Source: Dehalococcoidia bacterium UBA7891 (GTDB taxonomy: Bacteria > Chloroflexota > Dehalococcoidia > Lucifugimonadales > UBA826). From it: 5,573 nucleotides of DNA. Numbering within the stretch: position 1 is the first letter of the stretch; the number at the start of each line of letters is the position of its first letter. Below are positions 1 through 5,573 of the stretch, piece by piece. A model generated the notes under the pieces. The model saw only the letters and a list, made by a program, of their open reading frames with translations, was not told where the DNA came from and searched no databases. The stretch lies in contig DLRJ01000096.1 in the NCBI GenBank assembly GCA_002500485.1, positions 702 to 6,274 on the forward strand, given 5' to 3'. The position numbers and the translations under genes were made by a program.

Positions 1-582
1 ACCAAAAAGATCAGTTTCTGTCTCATCCTTGAAGTTAGTTTCCAGAGCTCCCGCCCGAGTACACCCGATTGCTTTTGCCCAAGCGAGAGCCAGATCTTTA
101 GTGTTGCCCGAGGGATCCTGATGAACCGCAATTAGACAGGGTACGCCACTTCCGTTTTCAAATGACCTTCTAACGAGATGACCTGGACTTTTCGGCGCTA
201 TCATCATAACATTGACCGATTCGGGGGGAGTGATCTGACCATAATGCACGTTAAAGCCGTGGGCAAACGCGAGAGTATCTCCCGACTTGAAATTGGGGGA
301 AACCTCATTTTCATAAACTGGCTTTTGGGTTTGGTCCGGTACCAGTACCATGGTCACATCAGCCCATTTTGAGGCCTCTGCCACGGACATAACCTCAAAT
401 CCGGCCGACTCAGCTTTAACACAGGACGAACTGGAAGGTCGAAGCCCCACGCGTACATTCATGCCGCTGTCCTTAAGGTTAAGTGCGTGGGCGTGCCCTT
501 GGCTTCCATACCCAATCACCGCTATTTTTTTGCCTTGCAATAAAGATAGATTGGCGTCTTGATCATAATAGACATTTACCAT
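1..582 (-). CDS. ilvC: Ketol-acid reductoisomerase (KARI), N-terminal part, cut by window edge
   Basis: This is the second common enzyme of Ile/Val synthesis, a cytoplasmic enzyme that isomerises acetolactate or acetohydroxybutyrate and reduces it with NAD(P)H using Mg2+. The frame is open for 194 codons from the ATG at 582 to the window edge. The family's short class I form is about 330 residues, so roughly 135 C-terminal residues lie outside. Visible landmarks are the Rossmann loop GYGSQGHAHAL (residues 24-34), the cofactor-specificity loop GLRPSSSS (46-53), LVPDQTQ (80-86), His108 in AHGFN, Lys131 in APKSPGH, and ETNFKDETETDLFG at the end with the Mg2+ ligand Asp191. The Arg/Ser-rich loop after the second strand suggests NADPH preference; this is an inference. 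The gene starts 14 bases after the ilvN stop and is surely cotranscribed with it. I see no frameshift; the truncation is only the window boundary. Identification is near certain. Confidence 0.97.
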   Translation of the reverse strand, partial: MVNVYYDQDANLSLLQGKKIAVIGYGSQGHAHALNLKDSGMNVRVGLRPSSSSCVKAESAGFEVMSVAEASKWADVTMVLVPDQTQKPVYENEVSPNFKSGDTLAFAHGFNVHYGQITPPESVNVMMIAPKSPGHLVRRSFENGSGVPCLIAVHQDPSGNTKDLALAWAKAIGCTRAGALETNFKDETETDLFG

Positions 583-588
583 CTTAGT

Positions 589-593
589 CTCCC
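589..593 (-). promoter_or_regulatory. ilvC ribosome binding site
   Basis: GGGAG on the minus strand lies 6 bases before the ATG of ilvC, inside the 14-base gap after the ilvN stop codon. It supports the start at 582 and translation of ilvC from its own site rather than by strict coupling. Confidence 0.75.
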
Positions 594-596
594 GGT

Positions 597-1160
597 TTAT
601 GATAGATAATCATTCAACTGCTGTGTCACCCAGGTCAAATCCTGAGATCTCTCTGAAATTGTTTGTGAACTCGCTTCCTTTTCTTCCTGTCGGGAGATAG
701 CTACACTTCCTGACCTCACCAATTCCAAAACATTGAAAGGTTTCAGATCCTCCACGAGTTGATCCATTTCTTTGGGGCTTCCTATTGCTTCCACCACCAG
801 AGATGAACATCCGTTCTGCAGTATACGTGCATGGTGTCTGTGGGCAAGTTGCCCTATATCTTTACTTTTTTGAGGAGGAGGGTCCATTTTTACAAGAACA
901 TTTTCGCGAACAATATGCGATTTGTCAGAGACATTCTCTACTTCAATGACGTCCACGAGATTATTTAGAGATTGTGCAAAAAAATCTCGGCGGTCAGGCT
1001 TAATATCCTTGGCTACGATGGTTACCCTGCTGATGCCTTGTTTTTCGCAAGGTCCCACAGCCAAGCTCTCAATATTGATGTTCCTTTTTCGGAACTGGTT
1101 TACAATCCGATTAAGCGAACCGGGAGTGTCCTGAACCAACACGAAATATGTCTGTTTCAT
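597..1160 (-). CDS. ilvN: Acetohydroxyacid synthase (acetolactate synthase) small regulatory subunit
   Basis: This is the regulatory subunit of acetohydroxyacid synthase. It binds the IlvB catalytic subunit, raises its activity and in known family members confers valine feedback inhibition. The 187-residue product opens with an ACT domain (about residues 3-75) containing DTPGSLNRI and NINIESLAVGP. Gly14 and Asn29 fall at the same numbers as the E. coli IlvH residues whose mutation relieves valine inhibition, so valine sensitivity is likely. A second ACT-like domain covers about 85-157 and ends VLELVRSGSVAISR, the usual family end. About 30 further polar residues (158-187) form a tail not seen in E. 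coli IlvH (163 residues). The ATG overlaps the ilvB stop as ATGA, a typical translational-coupling arrangement for subunits of one complex. The symbol ilvH would be equally valid. Confidence 0.96.
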   Translation of the reverse strand: MKQTYFVLVQDTPGSLNRIVNQFRKRNINIESLAVGPCEKQGISRVTIVAKDIKPDRRDFFAQSLNNLVDVIEVENVSDKSHIVRENVLVKMDPPPQKSKDIGQLAHRHHARILQNGCSSLVVEAIGSPKEMDQLVEDLKPFNVLELVRSGSVAISRQEEKEASSQTISERSQDLTWVTQQLNDYLS

Positions 1161-2908
1161 CTTGTTTTCCTCTCTTCAGAAAATTTAGCGGAAGCTTTTT
1201 TTGCTCCGCCGTTTGGTCGTCTGATCATCTCATGCAGGTTCGCCCCAGCCGGTACCATAGGGTAAACCATGTCTTCCTGATCGACAACGAATTCGATTAG
1301 GGCCGATTCTTCAGATGATCGAACTTCCGTTATTGTAGTACGCGCTTCATCTTCAGTAAAAACCCTGTATCCAGGAAGGCGGTAAGCCTCAGCCAACTTT
1401 ACATAGTCAGGACTGTAGATTGGCGTTTCCGAATAGCGGGATTCGTAGAAAAGCTCCTGCCACTGGCGAACCATTCCCAAATAACCGTTATTAATAATGG
1501 CGATCTTGATGTTGACCGCTTCCTGCACTATCGTCGCTAGTTCCATGAGTGTCATTTGGATACCACCATCGCCAACCACTACCCAGATTTCTTTATCATT
1601 AACGGCGAAGCTAGCACCGACAGCCGCGGGGAGGGCAAATCCCATAGTTCCGAGACCACCGGACGTGATCAGTGTCCTCGGTTCGTTATGCGCGTAATAT
1701 TGCGCCTCCAGCATCTGATGCTGTCCCACGTCAGAGATGATAACAGCATCGCCCTCAGTTGCTTCCCAGATGGCGCGAACCGCATGGGCAGCCATAAAAA
1801 CTTTTGAAGGTTGATTTAGAATTTCCACTTCATCAACACCGGCCTGCCATTTCTTGATCTGGTTTAGCCAGCTCCTTCTATTTTTGTCCATTACATCCGG
1901 GATTATCCGTTGAAGAACAGATGAAAGATCACCATGGATAGCCGCATCTACATCGACATTCTTATTAAGTTCTGACTTATCGATATCAATATGAATCTTC
2001 TTCGAGTGTGGGGAGTAAGTCATCAAGTTGCCCGTCACCCTGTCATCGAATCTCATACCACAGGCGATGAGAAGATCTGCCTCCTGAATAGCATGGTTAG
2101 CGTGAGCGTTGCCGTGCATTCCCATCATTCCCATGTTGAGCGGGTGGTTACTTGGGAATCCGCCGATACCAAGCAACGTAGTCGAAACTGGAATGGTTCC
2201 TCCCTCAGCCAGTCTTTTAAGCTCATCTGTGGCTTCAGAGAGAAGAACACCATGGCCAGCGAGTATGACAGGCTTTTCGGCAGTATTGGTAAGATCGATA
2301 GCTTTGGCGATTTCTCCGAACATGGTCTCTTCATTGGGCATGTTCAGACTTATACTTTTAGAGCGGGCTTTAGGATAGCTGAAGATAGTCGTATCATTTT
2401 GCACATCCTTGGGAATGTCAATAACCACCGGTCCAGGCCGTCCGGTTCGGGCAATGTGGAATGCGTCGAAGATGATGCGAGCCAACTCTTTCACATCAGT
2501 TACCAGATAAGCGTGTTTGGTGATAGAAAGCGCAATTCCCGTAACATCGGTCTCTTGAAACGCGTCCGTTCCGATGACTGAAAGCGGTACCTGGCCAGTT
2601 ATGCAAATGATGGGGGAGGAGTCCATCATGGCGGTCGCCAAGCCGGTGGTCATATTTGTCGCCCCAGGGCCGGAAGTAGCTATGGCGACACCCACTTTTC
2701 CGCTGGCTCGAGCATATCCATCCGCCATATGAGTAGCTCCCTGTTCGTGGCGAACCAACACATGATGAATCCTGTTACCATATTTGGTTAGGGCGTCATA
2801 GGCAGGAAGGATAGCCCCTCCGGGGTATCCGAAAACAGTATCAACACCTTCCTTAATCAGGCATTCCCAAATTATTTCAGCACCACTTAATTCTTTTAAT
2901 TTTCTCAT
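1157..2908 (-). CDS. ilvB: Acetohydroxyacid synthase (acetolactate synthase) large catalytic subunit
   Basis: This is the thiamine diphosphate- and FAD-dependent enzyme that condenses pyruvate with pyruvate or 2-oxobutyrate, the first committed step to Val/Leu and Ile. The 583 residues match the usual length. The N-terminal PYR domain has FGYPGGAILPAYDAL (26-40) and the catalytic Glu55 in VRHEQGATHMADGYAR. GQVPLSVIGTDAFQETD (106-122) and GMRFDDRVTG (284-293) lie in the PYR and FAD regions. The C-terminal PP domain has GDGG (446-449) and, after 24 residues, INNGYLGMVRQWQ, giving Mg2+ ligands Asp447 and Asn474. Trp483 in the substrate channel and MVPAGA near the end (551-556) are typical of bacterial enzymes. 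The start is ambiguous: TTG at 2911 directly precedes ATG at 2908 and adds one residue. AAGG sits 9 bases from the ATG and 6 from the TTG; I chose ATG. The stop overlaps ilvN. The lysine-rich last 15 residues vary in the family and also encode the ilvN ribosome binding site. Confidence 0.97.
   Translation of the reverse strand: MRKLKELSGAEIIWECLIKEGVDTVFGYPGGAILPAYDALTKYGNRIHHVLVRHEQGATHMADGYARASGKVGVAIATSGPGATNMTTGLATAMMDSSPIICITGQVPLSVIGTDAFQETDVTGIALSITKHAYLVTDVKELARIIFDAFHIARTGRPGPVVIDIPKDVQNDTTIFSYPKARSKSISLNMPNEETMFGEIAKAIDLTNTAEKPVILAGHGVLLSEATDELKRLAEGGTIPVSTTLLGIGGFPSNHPLNMGMMGMHGNAHANHAIQEADLLIACGMRFDDRVTGNLMTYSPHSKKIHIDIDKSELNKNVDVDAAIHGDLSSVLQRIIPDVMDKNRRSWLNQIKKWQAGVDEVEILNQPSKVFMAAHAVRAIWEATEGDAVIISDVGQHQMLEAQYYAHNEPRTLITSGGLGTMGFALPAAVGASFAVNDKEIWVVVGDGGIQMTLMELATIVQEAVNIKIAIINNGYLGMVRQWQELFYESRYSETPIYSPDYVKLAEAYRLPGYRVFTEDEARTTITEVRSSEESALIEFVVDQEDMVYPMVPAGANLHEMIRRPNGGAKKASAKFSEERKTR
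1169..1174 (-). promoter_or_regulatory. ilvN ribosome binding site inside the ilvB 3' end
   Basis: GAGAGG on the minus strand lies 8 bases before the ilvN ATG and is formed by the Glu-Arg codons near the end of ilvB. Together with the ATGA overlap it fixes the ilvN start and suggests coupled translation of the two subunits. Confidence 0.75.
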
Positions 2909-2916
2909 CAAACTGT

Positions 2917-2921
2917 ACCTT
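2917..2921 (-). promoter_or_regulatory. ilvB ribosome binding site overlapping the ilvD stop codon
   Basis: AAGGT on the minus strand begins within the TAA stop of ilvD. Its AAGG core is 6 bases from the TTG at 2911 and 9 bases from the ATG at 2908. The spacing allows either start, so it does not settle the choice. The overlap with the stop suggests ribosomes ending ilvD can reinitiate on ilvB. Confidence 0.6.
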
Positions 2922-4623
2922 AATCTGTTCTTAGTACTGCACCAGTATTGGCTGAGGTCACCAACTTCGTGTATCTTGCTAAATAACCGTTCTTTATTTT
3001 GCTTTTGAATTTTGGTAGCGACTCAATCCGAGTAGACAATTCATGATCTGACAAATCAACTGAGATGGTTCGGTTAGGAATATCAATATCAATAGTGTCT
3101 CCATTTTGAATAGCCGCTATAGGTCCGCCTTCAGCAGCTTCTGGAGAGATATGACCAATACAGGCTCCTCTAGTGCCTCCTGAAAATCGCCCATCTGTGA
3201 TGAGTGCCACCTTATCGCCTAAACCCAAACCCATAATCGCACTGGTGGGGGCAAGCATCTCAGGCATTCCTGGTCCCCCTTTAGGTCCTTCATATCTAAT
3301 CACCACTATATCACCCGGCTTAATGTTTCCATTAAAAATACCTTCCAAAGCTTCTTCCTGTGATTCATAAATTTTTGCTATTCCTGAAAAAACCATTAGT
3401 TCCTGCTTCACGGCACCCGTTTTGATGATAGCACCATCCGGTGCAATGTTCCCAAAAAGAACAGCTAACCCACCAGTATCTGAAAAAGGTTCTTTAATAG
3501 AACTTATAATGCCCTGCTTCATAACAACTGAATCACGGATATTTTCTCCTAGCGATTTTCCAGTTATGGTGGATTTTGAAAGATCCAACACACCATCAAG
3601 CTTAGATAATTCATTAAGGATAGCTGAAACACCGCCAGCATCATCCACGTCCTCCATATGAACATTTTTGGTGGCAGGACTTACCTTGCAAATGTAGGGA
3701 ACCCTTGATGCCAAAAGATTCAATTCTGCAAGATCAATCTTAATACCAGCCTCATTTGCTATTGCAAGTGTGTGGAGAACAGTATTTGTACTGCCTCCCA
3801 TAGCCATATCAAGGCTAAAGGCGTTAAACAAGGATCCGTGGTCGACAATGTCTTTCGGTTTTAAATCTTGCTCTATGAGGGTTAGTATTTGCTCTCCCGT
3901 CTTTTTTATGAGGTCTTGGCGCCGGCTATCTACTGCTAAGATTGAGCCATTTCCAGGTAGTGCAAGTCCTAGAGCTTCTGCGAGACAGTTCATTGAATTG
4001 GCGGTAAACATTCCAGAGCATGAACCACAAGTGGGACATCCTAGATTTTCTAATTCTTTTAGTTCTTTATCATTGATAGTACCAGCTTTGTACTTGCCTA
4101 CTCCCTCAAATACGGAAATGAGGTCAACTCGATCTCCCGTTGGAGTTCTGCCGACTTTCATGGGACCACCAGATACGAAAATAGCTGGGATGTTTAACCT
4201 TACCATCGCCATTAACATCCCGGGAACGATCTTATCACAGTTGGCAATACACACTAGACCGTCAAGACGATGTGCTTCCGCTACCGTTTCAACACTATCC
4301 GCAATCAGTTCTCGACTCGGTAGAGAGTATCTCATTCCGATGTGTCCCATGGCGATGCCATCATCTACACCAATTGTATTGAATTCAAATGGTACGCCAC
4401 CAGCTTTCCGAACAGCATCTTTAGCTACTTTTCCTAAGTCTTGTAGGTGGACATGGCCAGGTATGAGATCTATATAGGAATTTGCAATTCCTACAAAGGG
4501 TTTCTCAAAGTCACTTTCATCTTGAATCACGCCTGTAGCTCTTAGCAAGCTCCGGTGAGGAGCGTGCTCAAATCCAACTTTGATAGAATCGGATCTCAGA
4601 GTATTTTTTTTCATCAATTCCAC
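2920..4623 (-). CDS. ilvD: Dihydroxy-acid dehydratase
   Basis: This iron-sulfur enzyme converts 2,3-dihydroxy-isovalerate or -methylvalerate to the 2-oxo acid, the third common step of Ile/Val synthesis. The 567 residues match the shorter bacterial/archaeal form (E. coli IlvD is 616). Landmarks are APHRSLLRATG (21-31), PGHVHLQDLGK (55-65), VDDGIAMGHIGMRYSLPSRE (86-105), CIANCDKIVPGM (125-136) with Cys129 and the likely carbamylated Lys131, CPTCGSCSGMFTANSMNCL (196-214) with Cys202, EGPKGGPGMPEML (445-457) and DGRFSGGT (477-484) with catalytic Ser481. The position that is Cys in [2Fe-2S] relatives is Gly56 here, as in E. coli, pointing to an oxygen-labile [4Fe-4S] enzyme. GTG at 4623 is preferred because AGGA lies 5 bases before it; the in-frame ATG at 4614 lacks a good site. 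It is the first structural gene after the leader, with 11 bases to ilvB. The gene looks more AT-rich than ilvB. Confidence 0.97.
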   Translation of the reverse strand: MELMKKNTLRSDSIKVGFEHAPHRSLLRATGVIQDESDFEKPFVGIANSYIDLIPGHVHLQDLGKVAKDAVRKAGGVPFEFNTIGVDDGIAMGHIGMRYSLPSRELIADSVETVAEAHRLDGLVCIANCDKIVPGMLMAMVRLNIPAIFVSGGPMKVGRTPTGDRVDLISVFEGVGKYKAGTINDKELKELENLGCPTCGSCSGMFTANSMNCLAEALGLALPGNGSILAVDSRRQDLIKKTGEQILTLIEQDLKPKDIVDHGSLFNAFSLDMAMGGSTNTVLHTLAIANEAGIKIDLAELNLLASRVPYICKVSPATKNVHMEDVDDAGGVSAILNELSKLDGVLDLSKSTITGKSLGENIRDSVVMKQGIISSIKEPFSDTGGLAVLFGNIAPDGAIIKTGAVKQELMVFSGIAKIYESQEEALEGIFNGNIKPGDIVVIRYEGPKGGPGMPEMLAPTSAIMGLGLGDKVALITDGRFSGGTRGACIGHISPEAAEGGPIAAIQNGDTIDIDIPNRTISVDLSDHELSTRIESLPKFKSKIKNGYLARYTKLVTSANTGAVLRTD

Positions 4624-4628
4624 ATATT

Positions 4629-4632
4629 TCCT
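4629..4632 (-). promoter_or_regulatory. ilvD ribosome binding site supporting the GTG start
   Basis: AGGA on the minus strand is 5 bases before the GTG at 4623 and 14 bases before the first in-frame ATG at 4614. The spacing favours GTG. A weaker GTGGA lies 5 bases before the ATG, so the ATG start cannot be fully excluded. Confidence 0.6.
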
Positions 4633-4652
4633 ATTTTGGCCAATCCGCCATC

Positions 4653-4680
4653 AAGACAAAGCCGAAATAAGTTCTTAGGC
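4653..4680 (-). terminator. Candidate attenuator hairpin before ilvD
   Basis: On the minus strand GCCTAAG (4680-4674) can pair with TTTCGGC (4667-4661) around the loop AACTTA, giving a 7-pair stem with one mismatch and one G-U pair. TTTGTCTT (4660-4653) follows as a broken U-tract. It sits between the leader peptide stop and ilvD, where an attenuation terminator should be. The stem is short and the U-tract interrupted, so on its own it would be a weak terminator. Its left arm can instead pair with 4730-4724, and its right arm with 4747-4742. Confidence 0.35.
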
Positions 4681-4730
4681 CGGTATAATAAGGAATTAGG
4701 AGGAAGTGCCCTTCGTCCTTTCACCAGCCT
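4677..4730 (-). promoter_or_regulatory. Nested stem-loop in the ilv leader RNA (candidate antiterminator)
   Basis: AGGCTGG (4730-4724) is complementary to CCGGCCT (4683-4677), seven pairs including one G-U. It encloses an inner hairpin in which AGGACGAAG (4719-4711) pairs with CTTCCTCCT (4706-4698) around GGCA, nine positions with one C-C mismatch. The outer stem uses the same bases as the left arm of the candidate terminator, so the two structures exclude each other. TTAGCC (4749-4744), just after the leader peptide stop, can also pair with GGCTGG (4729-4724) and disrupt the outer stem. Pairings were found by eye without energy calculation. Confidence 0.4.
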
Positions 4731-4750
4731 TAAATGTTATATCGGCTAAG

Positions 4751-4879
4751 CTACTGGGACGGGAGCCCAATAATAAGAATTACAATAAGTAGATTTAAAG
4801 CAAGCGTGGAGATAAGCTTCGGGACTCTGATTGAGGCCAGAAGACATTTGTAGATCAATATTTCCATTAACTCACTCAT
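4751..4879 (-). CDS. Putative ilv operon leader peptide, Leu/Ile/Val-rich
   Basis: A 42-codon ORF starts at ATG 4879, about 16 bases after the predicted transcription start, and ends at TAG 4753-4751, 127 bases before ilvD. Half of the residues (21 of 42) are Leu, Ile or Val. They are concentrated at the end as LLIVILIIGL (residues 30-39) followed by PSQ and the stop. This is the pattern expected of a control peptide at which ribosomes stall when charged tRNA-Leu, -Ile or -Val is scarce, as with E. coli ilvL; it shares no evident sequence with that peptide, which is normal for such leaders. Short purine-rich stretches precede the ATG, but none is a well-spaced Shine-Dalgarno site. The in-frame ATG at 4867 would give 38 residues and keep the control run. 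An alternative is a small hydrophobic membrane peptide, but the position favours the leader role. Confidence 0.7.
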   Translation of the reverse strand: MSELMEILIYKCLLASIRVPKLISTLALNLLIVILIIGLPSQ

Positions 4880-4901
4880 CTCTTCATTGTAATTTCTGAT
4901 G

Positions 4902-4931
4902 ATTCTAACATCTTAACCGTTGACTTGTCAA
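4902..4931 (-). promoter_or_regulatory. Sigma70-type promoter of the ilvDBNC operon
   Basis: The minus strand has a perfect TTGACA at 4931-4926, an 18-base spacer, and TAGAAT at 4907-4902, one base from TATAAT. An A-rich stretch lies just upstream of the -35 box (4945-4932) and could act as an UP-like element. The expected start of transcription is near 4895, giving a leader of about 270 bases before ilvD. It points at the leader peptide and the four ilv genes, which have no room for another promoter between them. Confidence 0.7.
4920..4931. promoter_or_regulatory. Inverted repeat over the -35 box, possible operator
   Basis: TTGAC and GTCAA form a perfect 5-base inverted repeat with a 2-base spacer. 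One arm is the -35 box itself, so a dimeric repressor bound here would block the promoter. The -35 consensus supplies half of the symmetry, and a 5-base match by chance is not rare, so this is only a candidate. Confidence 0.25.
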
Positions 4932-5020
4932 GATTTTTCTTTATTACTCTGATATATATGTAATTGAGAAATTAGAATTCATCATGTAAGAATTAAAGAA
5001 TCTAAATAACAATCAATAGA
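4932..5020. other. AT-rich spacer between the acetyltransferase stop and the ilv promoter
   Basis: This 89-base stretch is strongly AT-rich and holds no coding frame I can support. TTAGATTC (5005-4998) and GAATTCTAA (4980-4972) form an imperfect inverted repeat with one bulged base and a 17-base loop. It has little GC and no U-tract, so I do not call it a terminator for the upstream gene. No better terminator is visible. Confidence 0.5.
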
Positions 5021-5573
5021 TCAAATTTTTTCCACAAAAGGTGGATTTTGCCCTGGGATTTCCGGTTGAACCCGGGATACCAAGGGTCTTCGGTAATATT
5101 CAAACCTTTTGTTGCTCCCGTGCCAATTGTCAAATCTTTTGAGAATCTGGACTGCACCGCTAAATCGCTGAGAGACGCCCTCCCGAACATGGCCTGAAAC
5201 ATATATAAAACCCTTCTTCTTGGCCCAGCTGAGATAGACCCGTTTCAGAGTCTTGGCATAGCCGCTTCCTTTATACTTTTGTAATACAACAAAAGCGTAT
5301 GTGTAGAGTGTGTTCTTTTCTCCCAGATGACTGTCGCACTGGAATGACGGATCGTTGGAAAAATATTCCAATGGGACGCCTATGATGTAACCTATGATCT
5401 CTCCACTCTGCCTGGCAACAAAGGGAAGCGTATGTGGATAGTTGAAATATTTTCGGATACTTGTTTTGGTAAGCCTGATATCCTCCGTGAATTCTTCTAC
5501 AAGATGCTCAGAAATCAAAATCAGCTGAGGGATGTCTTCTTCACCCACGTGTTCCATCAGTTCGATTTGAAAA
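5021..5573 (-). CDS. GNAT-family N-acetyltransferase, probably 5'-truncated by the window edge
   Basis: This is probably an acetyl-CoA-dependent N-acetyltransferase of unknown substrate. Numbering from the ATG at 5557 (178 residues), the pattern fits a GNAT fold: an opening helix after EEDIPQL (6-12), central strands at FVARQSGEIIGYIIGVPL (46-63), the motif A strand YTYAFVVLQ (85-93), the acetyl-CoA pyrophosphate loop KYKGSGYAKTL (94-104), then a helix and strand GFIYVSGHV (116-124), and a C-terminal FEYYRRPL (152-159). The frame stays open upstream of that ATG to the window edge and reads FQIEL, which would make a natural first strand. No Shine-Dalgarno site precedes the ATG. The true start is therefore probably outside the window. 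It shares a strand with the ilv genes but is separated from them by 397 bases and a promoter, so it is likely a separate transcript. Nothing links it to amino acid synthesis. Confidence 0.8.
   Translation of the reverse strand, partial: FQIELMEHVGEEDIPQLILISEHLVEEFTEDIRLTKTSIRKYFNYPHTLPFVARQSGEIIGYIIGVPLEYFSNDPSFQCDSHLGEKNTLYTYAFVVLQKYKGSGYAKTLKRVYLSWAKKKGFIYVSGHVREGVSQRFSGAVQILKRFDNWHGSNKRFEYYRRPLVSRVQPEIPGQNPPFVEKI

Noticed and set aside
178..562. Two overlapping short open frames on the plus strand
   Set aside because: They are antisense to the ilvC coding region, which is unmistakable on the minus strand (GYGSQGHA, ETETDLFG).
1..582. ilvC as a broken or truncated gene
   Set aside because: The frame is intact and all expected motifs are in order up to base 1; the missing C-terminal part is due to the window boundary.
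1991..2581. A 196-codon open frame on the plus strand
   Set aside because: It is antisense to the conserved middle of ilvB, without a recognisable motif.
3770..4477. A 235-codon open frame on the plus strand
   Set aside because: It lies entirely antisense to ilvD, whose motifs are conserved along the whole length. The plus-strand translation shows no recognisable domain and is a shadow of the real frame.
4555..4749. A 64-codon plus-strand open frame spanning the ilvD start and leader
   Set aside because: It runs antisense through the start of ilvD into the leader RNA structures and has no recognisable features or well-placed ribosome binding site.
4624..4900. A T-box riboswitch as the control element for the ilv operon
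   Set aside because: I find no match to the conserved T-box sequence pairing with the tRNA acceptor end, and the leader contains a convincing branched-chain-rich ORF instead.
4972..5005. Intrinsic terminator for the acetyltransferase gene
   Set aside because: The inverted repeat here is AT-rich, bulged, has a long loop and is not followed by a U-tract on the minus strand.

Overview
The window reads as an ordinary bacterial branched-chain amino acid (Ile/Val/Leu) biosynthesis operon. All genes lie on the minus strand, in transcription order ilvD - ilvB - ilvN - ilvC. A separate GNAT-family acetyltransferase gene lies upstream, and a 397-base regulatory region separates it from ilvD. The species cannot be named from this sequence. 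Moderate GC, bacterial Shine-Dalgarno sites, a sigma70-like promoter and tight gene packing all fit a free-living bacterium that makes its own amino acids. Any phylum assignment would be a guess.

Layout, left to right in window coordinates. Positions 1-582 hold the N-terminal 194 codons of ilvC (ketol-acid reductoisomerase), cut by the window edge. Positions 597-1160 hold ilvN (regulatory subunit of acetohydroxyacid synthase), and 1157-2908 hold ilvB (its catalytic subunit); the two overlap by 4 bases (ATGA). Positions 2920-4623 hold ilvD (dihydroxy-acid dehydratase), which starts at GTG. Positions 4624-5020 are the operon's leader region. Positions 5021-5573 hold a GNAT acetyltransferase that is probably cut at its 5' end by the right window edge.

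How the genes work together: IlvBN condenses two pyruvates (or pyruvate plus 2-oxobutyrate) to an acetohydroxy acid, IlvC isomerises and reduces it, and IlvD dehydrates it to the 2-oxo acid precursor of valine, leucine or isoleucine. The final transaminase (ilvE) and threonine deaminase (ilvA) are not in the window.

The most interesting part is the leader region. A consensus-like promoter (TTGACA, 18-base spacer, TAGAAT) is followed within about 16 bases of the predicted start site by an unannotated 42-codon ORF (4879 down to 4751). It encodes a peptide in which half the residues are Leu, Ile or Val, ending in the run LLIVILIIGL before a stop codon. Between this ORF and ilvD are several short segments that can pair in mutually exclusive ways, one of them resembling a weak terminator. 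Together these look like a leader-peptide transcription attenuator in the manner of E. coli ilvL, though the terminator is not textbook. A secondary oddity is that ilvD is visibly more AT-rich than ilvB, ilvN and ilvC. I see no mobile elements, CRISPR arrays, tRNA or rRNA genes, and nothing that amounts to a new multi-gene system.
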